Shown piece after piece: positions 35,228 to 43,182 of a DNA stretch of 55,999 nt. The DNA comes from a virus, in IMG/VR virus record IMGVR_UViG_3300021963_000155, positions 1 to 55,999 of that record, one strand, 5' to 3'. Position 1 is the first letter of the stretch; each line of letters starts with the position of its first letter. The notes under the pieces are model-generated. The model was not told where the DNA came from. It was given only the letters and a program-made list of their open reading frames with translations, and did no database searches. A program made the translations under genes and the position numbers.

Positions 35228-35988
35228 TGCCTAAGTATGAAGATATTTTAGTGGCGCTAGAGTACCAAAATGATGATGACATTCCTATTATTATTCCGAC
35301 ATTTAATACTCCCTCCTATCTAAAGTCTATGATAGATCAGTTAGAGGAACGCGGGTGGACAAACATTATCATTGGTGATAATGGGTCTACCTACCCGCCT
35401 ATGGTAGAGATGCTTGATACTCTTTCTAAAAAATACCATGTTGTTCTTTGGGGTAAGAACTTAGGGCCAAGAGTATATACAGAGAATAAAGATATCTGTT
35501 CTAAAATGCCCAAGAATTTTATTGTCACTGATCCAGATCTTTTATTTAACGAACGAATGCCGAAAACTGCCATTGATAAAATGAAGAGAGTGCTGGAGAC
35601 GTATGAAGTATCTAAGGTGGGTCTAGCGATAGATATCAACACGCCAGAAGAAAGAGAAAGATTCTTTAATCCGCATCAGGTAGATCTTTGGGAAAGAAAT
35701 TACTGGTCACGCAAGATAGATAGACTTCCAGAAGTAGATGATTTATACGCTGCTCCTATCGATACAACATTTTCGTTATATAATCGTAACCAATTTCTTT
35801 TAGAAATAGATAAGGTTGCAGGTAATATGACTTGTAATACCAGTGCAATTAGAATCGCTGGCAGATTTACTTGTCGTCATATGGGGTGGTGGGCCAAGCA
35901 GCCACTGACAGATGATGAGTATACTTTCTATAAAGACACTCATACTTGGTCTTCCACTGAAAATGAAAAGAAGAAGTTAGGATATTAA
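35227..35988 (+). CDS. GT2-like glycosyltransferase
   Basis: 253 residues. IPIIIPTFNTPSYLKSMIDQLE, IIIGDNGSTYPP and IVTDPDLLF (D-P-D in the place of D-x-D). It ends with one base shared with the next gene. Acceptor unknown. Confidence 0.7.
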   Translation: MPKYEDILVALEYQNDDDIPIIIPTFNTPSYLKSMIDQLEERGWTNIIIGDNGSTYPPMVEMLDTLSKKYHVVLWGKNLGPRVYTENKDICSKMPKNFIVTDPDLLFNERMPKTAIDKMKRVLETYEVSKVGLAIDINTPEERERFFNPHQVDLWERNYWSRKIDRLPEVDDLYAAPIDTTFSLYNRNQFLLEIDKVAGNMTCNTSAIRIAGRFTCRHMGWWAKQPLTDDEYTFYKDTHTWSSTENEKKKLGY

Positions 35989-36998
35989 TGACTACTGTAC
36001 TTTTGACAGGTGCCAGCGGATTTGTTGGCAGCCATGTGCTACGACATGTTCTTGCGAATACTGATTGGAATGTTGTCTGCTTGGTATCTTTTAGACACCG
36101 TGGCATTACTGATCGTATCCGAATGGCGGTGGCAGGGTATGATGATGACTTTAAGAGAGTAAAGGTTCTTAAGCATGACCTTACTGCTCCGATCTCTCCT
36201 GTTCTATCTCATGAGATTGGCAAGATTGACTATGTTCTTAATGTTGCCAGCGATTCGCATGTTGATAGATCTATTGAGGAGCCTGTGCCGTTCATTGAGA
36301 ATAATGTTTCTCTAGTTTGTAATATGCTAGAGTGGGCACGATTCTCAGACATTGAGAAGTTTGTACATGTATCTACAGATGAGGTATATGGACCCGCCCC
36401 AGTTGGTCATGCTCACCGTGAATGGATGGATCAGTACTTCCCCAGCAACCCATACTCAGCATCCAAGGCGGCACAGGAGTCTATTGCCTACTCATATTGG
36501 AGGACATATGGTGTCCCCCTAATTATTACCAATACTATGAATATCATTGGTGAAATGCAGGACCCAGAGAAGTTTATTCCTATGATTATGAAGAAGGTTA
36601 TTTCTGGAGAAACAGTAACTATTCATGCTGCTCCTACAGGTGAAATTGGAAGTAGGTTCTATCTACATGCTAGGAACCAGGCTGATGCCCTCCTGCACGC
36701 CCTGACACAGCCTACGCCAGCATATGGCGAGACTCAGGCCCCTCAGAAATTCCATGTGGTCGGTGAGCGTGAGGTAGATAATTTAGAGATGGCAGAACTT
36801 GTAGCATCGTACGTTGGCAAGCCTCTCAACTATGAACTTGTAGATTTTCACTCATCTCGCCCAGGACATGACTTGCGTTACGCTCTGGACGGTGGTAAAA
36901 TTGCTAACACAGGGTGGAAAGCACCCCTATCATTAGAACAATCACTAGAAAGAACGGTACAATGGACTCTGGATCATCCAGAGTGGCTAACACTATGA
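35988..36998 (+). CDS. NAD-dependent epimerase/dehydratase, RmlB-like
   Basis: 336 residues. TGASGFVGSHV at the N-terminus, STDEVYGP, catalytic YSASKAA (Y-x-x-x-K) and SRFYLHARNQADALL correspond to dTDP-glucose 4,6-dehydratase and relatives. Without other Rml genes the nucleotide sugar is uncertain. The codon choice (more C/G) differs from the preceding glycosyltransferase genes, hinting at separate acquisition. Confidence 0.8.
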   Translation: MTTVLLTGASGFVGSHVLRHVLANTDWNVVCLVSFRHRGITDRIRMAVAGYDDDFKRVKVLKHDLTAPISPVLSHEIGKIDYVLNVASDSHVDRSIEEPVPFIENNVSLVCNMLEWARFSDIEKFVHVSTDEVYGPAPVGHAHREWMDQYFPSNPYSASKAAQESIAYSYWRTYGVPLIITNTMNIIGEMQDPEKFIPMIMKKVISGETVTIHAAPTGEIGSRFYLHARNQADALLHALTQPTPAYGETQAPQKFHVVGEREVDNLEMAELVASYVGKPLNYELVDFHSSRPGHDLRYALDGGKIANTGWKAPLSLEQSLERTVQWTLDHPEWLTL

Positions 36999-37096
36999 AT
37001 TATAATTACGACTATGATGAAGAAGAAGATTTAGACGAAGAAGTTGAGCGTCTAATGAAACAAAAAAGACAAGTCCAGAACAAAAGATCTCGTTAA
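36995..37096 (+). CDS. tiny charged protein, 33 aa
   Basis: ATGA overlap with the dehydratase. Acidic N-half (DYDEEEDLDEEVE) and basic C-half. Unknown. Confidence 0.4.
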   Translation: MNYNYDYDEEEDLDEEVERLMKQKRQVQNKRSR

Positions 37097-37108
37097 TCTG
37101 GAGGTAAA

Positions 37109-37240
37109 ATGAAGGCTTGGATTCCCATGTTTGATTGGGCCAACGGGGATGAAATTAATCCCTGGGAATGGCTATGGGATGATGAAGACAGCACTACCAG
37201 ACTCACCCGCCGACGCACTATTTCTATCCGAAAGAAGTGA
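37109..37240 (+). CDS. tiny Trp-rich protein, 43 aa
   Basis: GGAGG upstream of ATG 37109. Contains FDWANGDEINPWEWLWDDED then an Arg-rich tail. Unknown function. Confidence 0.5.
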   Translation: MKAWIPMFDWANGDEINPWEWLWDDEDSTTRLTRRRTISIRKK

Positions 37241-37243
37241 CTG

Positions 37244-37435
37244 ATGCTTGATGCGCGAGGTTTGCCTAGTCCAGAATGCCCTAACTGTGGTAGTTGGCTG
37301 CTAAAAGTATGCCTTACATTCGATGAAGAATATAACATTTCTCAGTACCTGCTTGACGGAGAGTGTGCCATGTGCGGTACACTCATTACTATACCAACGC
37401 CAATAGATCATCCAGATTATGAGGAGATGCTGTGA
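37244..37435 (+). CDS. zinc-ribbon protein, 63 aa
   Basis: CPNCG and CAMCG pairs flank a strand segment, a rubredoxin-like ribbon. Its stop overlaps the GTG of the phosphatase gene. Unknown function. Confidence 0.55.
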   Translation: MLDARGLPSPECPNCGSWLLKVCLTFDEEYNISQYLLDGECAMCGTLITIPTPIDHPDYEEML

Positions 37436-37887
37436 AGACGGCAGTCATATTTGATATGGACGGAACGCTAGCAGATGTGTCCTCCATTCGTCATCATCTA
37501 ACTAAATATGATAATACAAAACGTAGAGTCATCAAACACTTTAACAAATTTCATGCGGAATCTGTAAATGTTCCTGCACATGATCATGTAGTAAATGCTG
37601 CTCAGATGGCAAGTATGCTAGGGCATGAGGTTCTAGTTGTTACAGCCCGTAAGCATATGTGGAGAAATCATACCGCTTGGTGGCTGGCGATGCATGAGGT
37701 TCCTAGCGATATGCTAATGATGCGCGGGGACGACGATAATCGTAAAGACTATGAGGTCAAGAAAGATATGCTTGACACCCTCCGCAAGGCCTACGATATA
37801 ATTCATGCATGGGATGATAACCCTAGCATCATCAAACTATGGCAAGAAAATAATATTCCAACTACAGTAGTTCCAGGATGGGAGTAA
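37432..37887 (+). CDS. HAD-family polynucleotide 3'-phosphatase-like protein
   Basis: 151 residues, GTG start. FDMDGTLAD (HAD motif I), VVTAR (motif II), and MMRGDDDNRKDYEVKKDML, the arrangement of the phosphatase domain of T4 polynucleotide kinase. The kinase domain is absent here. Could remove 3'-phosphates from RNA or DNA ends before ligation. Confidence 0.78.
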   Translation: MKTAVIFDMDGTLADVSSIRHHLTKYDNTKRRVIKHFNKFHAESVNVPAHDHVVNAAQMASMLGHEVLVVTARKHMWRNHTAWWLAMHEVPSDMLMMRGDDDNRKDYEVKKDMLDTLRKAYDIIHAWDDNPSIIKLWQENNIPTTVVPGWE

Positions 37888-37889
37888 CA

Positions 37890-37946
37890 ATGGACGGAAT
37901 CGATCTCTACTTTGAGATGAAGTTTCAGGATAAGTACAATGGCTAG
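37890..37946 (+). CDS. possible micro-ORF, 18 aa
   Basis: GGGAG lies five bases before ATG 37890 and the frame overlaps the next gene by 8 bases, consistent with coupling. Too short to judge by composition. Confidence 0.25.
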   Translation: MDGIDLYFEMKFQDKYNG

Positions 37947-38070
37947 CAGCACTGAATACGAGAAGAAGGCTCTACACTTTGCAGAAATTGGAATGTATGC
38001 AGCCGCTCAAGTCTTTGCCACACTAGCATTAGCGGCAGCAACTAGAGGTCAAAATGTCAGAAACTCATGA
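37939..38070 (+). CDS. small Ala-rich protein, 43 aa
   Basis: Residues 15-35 (GMYAAAQVFATLALAAA) form a moderately hydrophobic helix, perhaps membrane-associated. Overlaps the next gene. Unknown function. Confidence 0.4.
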   Translation: MASSTEYEKKALHFAEIGMYAAAQVFATLALAAATRGQNVRNS

Positions 38071-38269
38071 TGAATTTTGTTACAATCAACATTACAGTAA
38101 GAGAGAGTGTAACTGCTCACTAATTAAGAGAGTCCGTGAGGATATAGCATCTAAAATAATCCAGTATGGTATAGATACACACCCTCCACATAATTCTGTA
38201 ACTGTATGTCAGAGATGCGATATAGTTGCTGCTTATAATTACGCCGCAGGAATAGCGAAAGGTAAGTAA
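38054..38269 (+). CDS. cysteine-containing protein, 71 aa
   Basis: CNCS and CQRC plus several histidines suggest zinc binding. No family recognised. Next gene begins two bases later. Confidence 0.5.
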   Translation: MSETHDEFCYNQHYSKRECNCSLIKRVREDIASKIIQYGIDTHPPHNSVTVCQRCDIVAAYNYAAGIAKGK

Positions 38270-38270
38270 C

Positions 38271-38807
38271 ATGCAAGTTTTTCTACCAGAACAATCATAC
38301 AGAGATTGCGCTCAGGCACTAGATCAGAAGCGTCTGGTTAAGCAGTTACTAGAGGGTCGTCAGATTCTTGCTGCGCTTGCTGGTGAAACTAAAGGCTGGG
38401 TAAATCATCCAGCCACACGAATGTTTTCTGGTGCAGAAGACGAACTCGTTCTATATCTATTTGAAGTAAAGAATGAAATGGATCGGAGAGGCTATAAGTG
38501 GGAAAACAATTGGTCTATTATTATTGACACCTTTAACAGAAACTTCCGCGATGATGAGTTTATGCATCCAGATTATCTTAAACCTGGGCACCCAGAAAAT
38601 CATAGACTAATCACTACCCATCGTGGTAGACTATATGAAAAAGCGCCAGAACTGTATCCGCAGTATGAGTGGGAGTCTAAGACGTACCGCGATCTAGTAT
38701 GCTGTGACAAATGCAATTACTACTGGCCCACACACCCTAAGAAGGAGAAAAATTGTCTAATAACATCAGAGTCACTACCTCCACCGCTTCTAGCCAAGAG
38801 CGCGTAG
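38271..38807 (+). CDS. MSMEG_6728 / pyrimidine-dimer glycosylase-like protein
   Basis: 178 residues. VFLPEQSYRDCAQALDQKRLVKQLLEGRQILAAL...NHPATRMFSG is the pattern of a family in mycobacteria and phages related to pyrimidine-dimer DNA glycosylases. A CCDKCNYYWP cysteine pair lies near the C-terminus. Could repair UV damage; catalytic residues were not verified. Confidence 0.6.
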   Translation: MQVFLPEQSYRDCAQALDQKRLVKQLLEGRQILAALAGETKGWVNHPATRMFSGAEDELVLYLFEVKNEMDRRGYKWENNWSIIIDTFNRNFRDDEFMHPDYLKPGHPENHRLITTHRGRLYEKAPELYPQYEWESKTYRDLVCCDKCNYYWPTHPKKEKNCLITSESLPPPLLAKSA

Positions 38808-39091
38808 ATCCTAGTAACATTAAACATACTGCAGTATATACATCTAGTAACGTATCAGATTCATCTATTTTAGATAGACCTTGGACAAACTACTATGTTA
38901 ATGCCGATGAATTTTTTAGTATCCTGCGTATCGCGTTTGATGATACATATGGTGGTGGGTCAGACACGCCCTGGCATCCAGAAGATATGTATGTTAATAT
39001 TCTTACCACACTAGAAGTTGTTACCAACACTCTTTCTAATATGGCTAATATTAAGGCGGGGAGACCTTTAAAGGGGCTCAAGGAAATCTAA
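38753..39091 (+). CDS. hypothetical protein, 112 aa
   Basis: TTG start at 38753 with AAGGAG six bases upstream. Ser/Thr-rich N-terminus, then PWTNYYVNADEFFSILRIAFDDTYGG and a C-terminal helix. Unknown function. Confidence 0.55.
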   Translation: MSNNIRVTTSTASSQERVDPSNIKHTAVYTSSNVSDSSILDRPWTNYYVNADEFFSILRIAFDDTYGGGSDTPWHPEDMYVNILTTLEVVTNTLSNMANIKAGRPLKGLKEI

Positions 39092-39270
39092 TGCCAGGTT
39101 TAACATATGTTGCAGAGGCCTTAATGAAGGCTTGGTTCCCTAAAAGATATAATGATTCAGACTGGATTAACTCAGAGGACGGTAGGAGTTGGGCTGAGAT
39201 TGCCCTACTTGACGCAGGAATAGCCATTAATGCTTACAATGAATACTTGAATAAAAAATATGAGCGTTAG
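39091..39270 (+). CDS. hypothetical protein, 59 aa
   Basis: TAATG overlap. Helical with several Trp residues (MKAWFPKRYNDSDWINSEDG). Unknown function. Confidence 0.5.
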   Translation: MPGLTYVAEALMKAWFPKRYNDSDWINSEDGRSWAEIALLDAGIAINAYNEYLNKKYER

Positions 39271-39460
39271 ATGTTGGCAATGTTCTGAGGAATTAGATAC
39301 CTCATCTGTTGAACGCGAGGTGTATAATAGATTAATCATAGATTTGCGTGGCCTTATGTGTCAAACTACACATAATGATTATTGCGATCTTTGGTGGCGG
39401 CATGAGTCATGTGATACCTTGCAAGGACTCATAGCAGAATTAAAGGAGAAATTATTATGA
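39260..39460 (+). CDS. cysteine/histidine protein, 66 aa
   Basis: Begins CWQCSEEL and later has C..H..C spacing; a zinc-binding small protein. Overlaps both neighbours. Unknown function. Confidence 0.5.
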   Translation: MSVRCWQCSEELDTSSVEREVYNRLIIDLRGLMCQTTHNDYCDLWWRHESCDTLQGLIAELKEKLL

Positions 39461-39633
39461 CCATACATGACGAGGCTAAGATTTATTTACAAGAGCCTGT
39501 AGACAGAGTAGAATATGTAGCAAACATACTGATGAATTCATATAAGGCAGAGGCCCGTAGTTGGTATGACCTAGCCAGGACTGCAATTGCGGCTGTGGAA
39601 AAATATGATCACCTATCACGAAAGGCAAAGTAA
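39457..39633 (+). CDS. hypothetical helical protein, 58 aa
   Basis: ATGA overlap, AAGGAG upstream. Single helical stretch VEYVANILMNSYKAEARSWYDL. Unknown function. Confidence 0.5.
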   Translation: MTIHDEAKIYLQEPVDRVEYVANILMNSYKAEARSWYDLARTAIAAVEKYDHLSRKAK

Positions 39634-39797
39634 TGACAAACGAGGATCTTTTGCGAGACCTAGAGATCGCCAGCAAGGACGTTAAGAAGTCCATGGGCGG
39701 CAAGGCAGGCGAGGGTGCTGAGAAGAAGTATGGACAGGCCTACTATGCATGTGTTAAGGCTGGCCTAAAGCCCCCCATGAGAAGCAAGTATCGCTAA
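39633..39797 (+). CDS. hypothetical basic protein, 54 aa
   Basis: TAATG overlap. Lys-rich (DVKKSMGGKAGEGAEKKYGQ) with a PPMRSKYR end. Unknown function. Confidence 0.5.
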   Translation: MTNEDLLRDLEIASKDVKKSMGGKAGEGAEKKYGQAYYACVKAGLKPPMRSKYR

Positions 39798-39843
39798 AAT
39801 TAAAAACGAAAAATCGAAAGCCGAAACAGAAAGAAAGAAGCCT

Positions 39844-40053
39844 ATGAAGCGTTATATTATGCCACCCTATCGGGTGGTATTTAACAGAGTAAATGACTCT
39901 TTGTTTACTGGCGTAAAGTACGCCGAAATTTATCCTAACTGGGAGTCGGTGCATGGTTCGCCAGTGAAAACACTCTATGCGTTGACTTGGGCGGGGTTGA
40001 ACAAAAGAGTGAATCGCTGGCTTATGCAGCACCAATTAGATGTAATAGTGTAA
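39844..40053 (+). CDS. hypothetical protein, 69 aa
   Basis: ATG 39844 after AAGAAG. Alpha/beta, with YRVVFNRVNDSLFTGVKYAEIYP. Unknown function. Confidence 0.45.
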   Translation: MKRYIMPPYRVVFNRVNDSLFTGVKYAEIYPNWESVHGSPVKTLYALTWAGLNKRVNRWLMQHQLDVIV

Positions 40054-40059
40054 TATAAT
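40054..40059 (+). promoter_or_regulatory. -10 box
   Basis: TATAAT 22 bases before ATG 40081, with GGGAGG between, fits a short-leader promoter for the gene that follows. Confidence 0.45.
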
Positions 40060-40080
40060 ATGTGTGGGAGGTTAGACATT

Positions 40081-40374
40081 ATGGAAAAAAGAGATTACTC
40101 TGCTGACACACGCAGCCGTATGGCAAGAGAAGGTATGGCTATGCGTGATGGGTCTTTTCCCATTGCTAATGAGACAGACTTAAGAAATGCTATCCAGTCC
40201 GTTGGTCGCGCTGCTGATTATGATGCAGCCAGACGGCATATTATTCGACGGGCGAGAGCCTTATCATTGACCCAATTACTTCCTGAAGAATGGAATGTAA
40301 GTAAGACTTTATGGCAAGGCGCATTCGTAGGCCCATTAGATATTAAAAGTGGCCCTGTAGATTACAAGATTTAA
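40081..40374 (+). CDS. conserved phage domain protein (head-protein associated)
   Basis: 97 residues from ATG 40081 (GGGAGG nine bases upstream). DGSFPIANETDLRNAIQSVGRAADYDAARRHIIRRARALSL is a common actinophage domain, usually attached to head maturation or structural proteins, here single. It has its own promoter and terminator. Function unknown. Confidence 0.65.
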   Translation: MEKRDYSADTRSRMAREGMAMRDGSFPIANETDLRNAIQSVGRAADYDAARRHIIRRARALSLTQLLPEEWNVSKTLWQGAFVGPLDIKSGPVDYKI

Positions 40375-40395
40375 GATAAATAAATACTTATCCTT

Positions 40396-40424
40396 ACGAC
40401 CCCATCTGGGGTCGTTTGGTTTTT
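40396..40424 (+). terminator. intrinsic terminator
   Basis: ACGACCCC-ATCT-GGGGTCGT, an 8-bp stem with a four-base loop, followed by TTGGTTTTT. Closes the transcription unit of the 40081 gene. Confidence 0.8.
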
Positions 40425-40433
40425 GGAGGATAC

Positions 40434-40535
40434 ATGTGTGAATGTTTTGCAGACGGACCACCGTGGGATGGGGAGGTATGCTATGATTGTATCCATGATA
40501 AATTATCTGCTTGTAAAGATGGAGAATTTTCTTGA
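40434..40535 (+). CDS. tiny cysteine protein, 33 aa
   Basis: GGAGG precedes ATG 40434. CEC and CYDC motifs suggest metal binding. First of a string of tiny overlapping frames. Confidence 0.4.
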   Translation: MCECFADGPPWDGEVCYDCIHDKLSACKDGEFS

Positions 40536-40593
40536 TTGGATCGCTGGCTCCCTAATAGACTTTGATCTAGAGTTTGATGATGACGAGATATGA
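40519..40593 (+). CDS. tiny acidic protein, 24 aa
   Basis: Begins inside the previous frame; acidic tail DFDLEFDDDE. Overlaps the next frame by four bases. Low certainty because of size. Confidence 0.3.
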   Translation: MENFLDWIAGSLIDFDLEFDDDEI

Positions 40594-40712
40594 CTGACCA
40601 CGATGAGCATTGTGAAAACCTGAGGGCATACCCAGGCTTCCCCTGTGACTGTGACGAGCGTAAAAAATCGGACATATACGATACACCCCAGGGGGAATTC
40701 CCTGCTCTATAA
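40590..40712 (+). CDS. tiny cysteine protein, 40 aa
   Basis: ATGA overlap. CDCDE and HCEN residues could bind a metal. Unknown function. Confidence 0.4.
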   Translation: MTDHDEHCENLRAYPGFPCDCDERKKSDIYDTPQGEFPAL

Positions 40713-40733
40713 ATATGAACGATTGGAAGCACC

Positions 40734-40784
40734 ATGAATGATTTCGAACAACTCTGTGAAGACATGGACAATATCTTAGACTAG
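40734..40784 (+). CDS. possible micro-ORF, 16 aa
   Basis: GGAAG four bases before the ATG; acidic 16-residue product. Very small, so doubtful. Confidence 0.2.
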   Translation: MNDFEQLCEDMDNILD

Positions 40785-40792
40785 GGATAGAC

Positions 40793-40921
40793 ATGACAAG
40801 TACCTGTACATCGAATAAACATTCTGAATATTCTTGTATGATTAAATGGTCTGTGAGTAAATTAAAATTTGATTCCGCCAAGTGGTGTGATCCTTGTAAG
40901 GTTAAATATGGGAAGAACTAA
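40793..40921 (+). CDS. tiny cysteine protein, 42 aa
   Basis: Starts after GGATAGAC. Cys at several positions with CDPC near the end. Overlaps the membrane-protein gene. Unknown function. Confidence 0.4.
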   Translation: MTSTCTSNKHSEYSCMIKWSVSKLKFDSAKWCDPCKVKYGKN

Positions 40922-41072
40922 ACAGTTAGCAATTGTGGCGGCGGTAGGAGTAGGTTCCTTCTCTATCCCCTATATAATAACAACTATAGTAATAAGACAT
41001 AACAATAAACGATTAGGATATCCTGTTCATTTAGAGTCAAGAGTATTTCCCTTGATTGCGTTAAATTACTGA
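40908..41072 (+). CDS. small membrane protein, 54 aa
   Basis: Residues 6-28 (QLAIVAAVGVGSFSIPYIIT) form one transmembrane helix with a basic flank (RHNNKR). Last plus-strand gene before the non-coding region. Could be an inner-membrane anti-host or lysis factor; unknown. Confidence 0.45.
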   Translation: MGRTKQLAIVAAVGVGSFSIPYIITTIVIRHNNKRLGYPVHLESRVFPLIALNY

Positions 41073-41770
41073 TAATCAAAAGTGTTTAAGTAACTACGTT
41101 TCCGCCCCGTTTATTCTAAATAAAATACCCTCTACATCCTTGATATGGCTTTCTATAGCCCTTCCATATCCCTCCACTTTGATCCATTTTCTACCAAAAG
41201 ACATTGTTGTTATGTAAAACGTACGCATTTATAGAATTAGATGTTATCTTACTGTTATATGGAGAGATATCCACAGGCGGGATCGTAATGGTGGATAACC
41301 TGTGGATAACTTCGTGTATATGAGAATATTTTAAGGTAAATATTCCAGTGATTTTTTTAGGCGCGTTCGTAATGTCTAATTAGATAAATATAGGCGAATA
41401 TGCCAAAAATTCCAGTGATTTTTTTGCGTCGGATCGTAATACTTTTTATATAAAAGTTATCAAAAGTTGAAGATATATTATCAAAAGTGATAGGTATTTA
41501 TCCTATTGTTTATACTATTATAGGGGGGATAAAAATGACTCACCGCCGCCGCTAATCGCGGGGCGGTGGAGTGAATAATCCTAGCCATAATAACCCTATG
41601 ATAATACATAATAAAATTTCCATGTGCCATCCTATCATATGTGTGTGACATTAATAAAATTTAATGTCTTAAATATTCCTGTGATTTTTCCGTGACCGTT
41701 CGTAATGGGTTCGTAATACATCTGTGGATAACTTGTGGATATCCCGGCACGCCCGAATCGATTTGTCAAG
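41073..41770. other. non-coding AT-rich region, candidate replication origin
   Basis: No convincing gene in about 700 bases between convergent blocks. DnaA-box-like sites: TGTGGATAA at 41301-41309 and 41723-41731, one-mismatch copies at 41267-41275, 41290-41298 and 41734-41742. Three short repeats of ATCAAAAGT (near 41076, 41459, 41481) and very AT-rich stretches that could melt. Three TTCCNGTGA + TCGTAA elements (41342-41372, 41410-41439, 41676-41716). A six-codon frame MTHRRR (41535-41555) lies in a strong hairpin. Confidence 0.5.
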
Positions 41771-41850
41771 TGCCCCGCCTTGGAATCGAACCAAGCGTGC
41801 CAATGGCGACGGATTTACAGTCCGCTCCCCCACCTTGGGGGATGCGAGGC
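41771..41850 (-). tRNA. tRNA-Tyr (GUA)
   Basis: Minus strand: acceptor GCCTCGC / GCGGGGC, anticodon loop CTGTAAA (GTA), extra arm of class II type, T-arm CTTGG-TTCGATT-CCAAG, discriminator A, no CCA. Ends the leftmost minus-strand operon. Confidence 0.9.
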
Positions 41851-41854
41851 GTGA

Positions 41855-41875
41855 GGGCAGTTTAAACTCATGCCC
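41855..41875 (-). repeat. short hairpin between gene end and tRNA-Tyr
   Basis: GGGCA/TGCCC five-base stem with an 11-base loop. A near copy (46777-46797) sits in the same place, between a gene stop and a tRNA-like sequence, so it may be a processing signal. Confidence 0.4.
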
Positions 41876-41886
41876 AGGAGATATGT

Positions 41887-42165
41887 CTAATCTGCGAACA
41901 TGATGCGTGTACCAGGAGGAGGAGGATTGCTTAGACCATCATAGTCTGGATTTCGTAGGTCATTCATCAACTTCTCTCCCATCCATCGTGCATCGTTTTC
42001 TTCTGTATCCTGATTGCGGAACACGGTGTAATAATAGAAGAACTCCTTTAGCATATTGTCGATCTGTGGCGTTGTATGCAACTTGACAAGCCATGCAAGA
42101 TGTGAGGGGTTGAGTCTACTATCTGCAAAGCCTGACAATATCTGTTTGGATATCTTATCCTCCAT
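41887..42165 (-). CDS. hypothetical protein, 92 aa
   Basis: Helical, with KLHTTPQIDNMLKEFFYYYTVF. Last gene of the operon starting at 44734. Unknown function. Confidence 0.55.
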   Translation of the reverse strand: MEDKISKQILSGFADSRLNPSHLAWLVKLHTTPQIDNMLKEFFYYYTVFRNQDTEENDARWMGEKLMNDLRNPDYDGLSNPPPPGTRIMFAD

Positions 42166-42168
42166 GTT

Positions 42169-42426
42169 TTACCTCCGCGTCGATTGTACCGCAAGCCCTG
42201 GGCCAAAGTCAATACCTGGAACATCAGGAGTGCGCGGAAGACCATTGGATCGCTCTATACGATACCGACCGTCCGCGAACCTATCGTTAGGGCCATACTC
42301 GGAAGCAGGGGCATCAGGATCTACTCCGTCGCGGGAAGCAAGGGCAGCCTTCATCTCCTTAGAGTACCGACCACGATCACCTACCTCAAATCCCAAACTT
42401 CTTAGATACTCTCTATCGTTCACCAT
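42169..42426 (-). CDS. Lsr2-like DNA-binding protein
   Basis: 85 residues. The N-terminal DREYLRSLGFEVGDRGRYSKEMKAAL corresponds to the C-terminal Lsr2 domain (x-x-x-G-x-x-V-x-x-RGR-x-x-x-x-x-x-AY), whose RGR loop grips AT-rich minor grooves. The dimerisation domain is missing, so it might antagonise host Lsr2 or mark phage DNA. The remaining tail is Pro/Gly-rich. Confidence 0.55.
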   Translation of the reverse strand: MVNDREYLRSLGFEVGDRGRYSKEMKAALASRDGVDPDAPASEYGPNDRFADGRYRIERSNGLPRTPDVPGIDFGPGLAVQSTRR

Positions 42427-42653
42427 ACCCCCACATATTCTGGATTCTCTATCATTATCTCTACACTCATCTCTAGGTTATACTCTGCCTGAGTGTGGAA
42501 TCTAAGATCATGCCCTAGCATCTTTGCAAGGACAGCATCCTTTAGCATATCTGCCTCTGTTGCATATGATCTAATAAAATTATTATCTTGACCATGCATC
42601 TCCCAGACAATACCGCCAGGACCACAGTCAATCTCTAGAAACCTAACCTTCAT
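42420..42653 (-). CDS. hypothetical protein, 77 aa
   Basis: Start at 42653 with TAATG overlap to the upstream gene. Begins MKVRFLEIDCGPGGIVWEMHG. Unknown function. Confidence 0.5.
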   Translation of the reverse strand: MKVRFLEIDCGPGGIVWEMHGQDNNFIRSYATEADMLKDAVLAKMLGHDLRFHTQAEYNLEMSVEIMIENPEYVGVW

Positions 42654-43006
42654 TACTCCACCGTCCAGAATGATAGTTGGCCTGCATATTCTTTCTGCTC
42701 CCGCTGGTAGTCTGCCCATGTATCCATAGGCTCATCACAATCCCAGAAGAGCGCATCCCATAGACGCAAGTCATCAAGGAGGCTACGTCCTGTCACCACC
42801 GCACCATTAGGCAACTCATATGTCCGATCAAATACAGACTCATCATCGTAGTCATAGTCCCAATTCTCGGGAATGTCTGCCCAACCTGAGATAAATGGAT
42901 ATGAGTCAGCCTGCAACTCATCGAAAATCTCCTGCACGCGCATCTGAATGTCAGCAGGAATGGGCGGGTAAAAGTTAGCAGTAAGGTGCATGGTGATATT
43001 AGGCAT
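42653..43006 (-). CDS. hypothetical acidic protein, 117 aa
   Basis: Acidic, Trp- and Asp-rich (GWADIPENWDYDYDDESVFD). Overlaps both neighbours by one base or a stop/start. Unknown function. Confidence 0.55.
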   Translation of the reverse strand: MPNITMHLTANFYPPIPADIQMRVQEIFDELQADSYPFISGWADIPENWDYDYDDESVFDRTYELPNGAVVTGRSLLDDLRLWDALFWDCDEPMDTWADYQREQKEYAGQLSFWTVE

Positions 43007-43182
43007 TAGCCCTCCATAGGTTCGATACTAACGGACTCCTGAAGATAGCCGCCCTCAGTAAGTACGGCCTCTCCTTGATAGTCACCATTATAGAAGTTTT
43101 CCATAGCCTCGTCAATATTAGAAGCCTCTACGTCCAACCTCCACCAATCCTCAGTAGTAAAACTAATCCTATACTTAGGCAT
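43006..43182 (-). CDS. hypothetical protein, 58 aa
   Basis: Start at 43182 set by GGAGGT on the minus strand. YRISFTTEDWWRLDVEASNIDEA: a strand-helix protein typical of this cluster of small genes. Unknown function. Confidence 0.55.
   Translation of the reverse strand: MPKYRISFTTEDWWRLDVEASNIDEAMENFYNGDYQGEAVLTEGGYLQESVSIEPMEG

Noticed and set aside
41586-41640. Ala-rich minus-strand frame of about 47 codons in the candidate origin
   Set aside because: No ribosome site, and it runs through a GC hairpin; composition explains the open frame.
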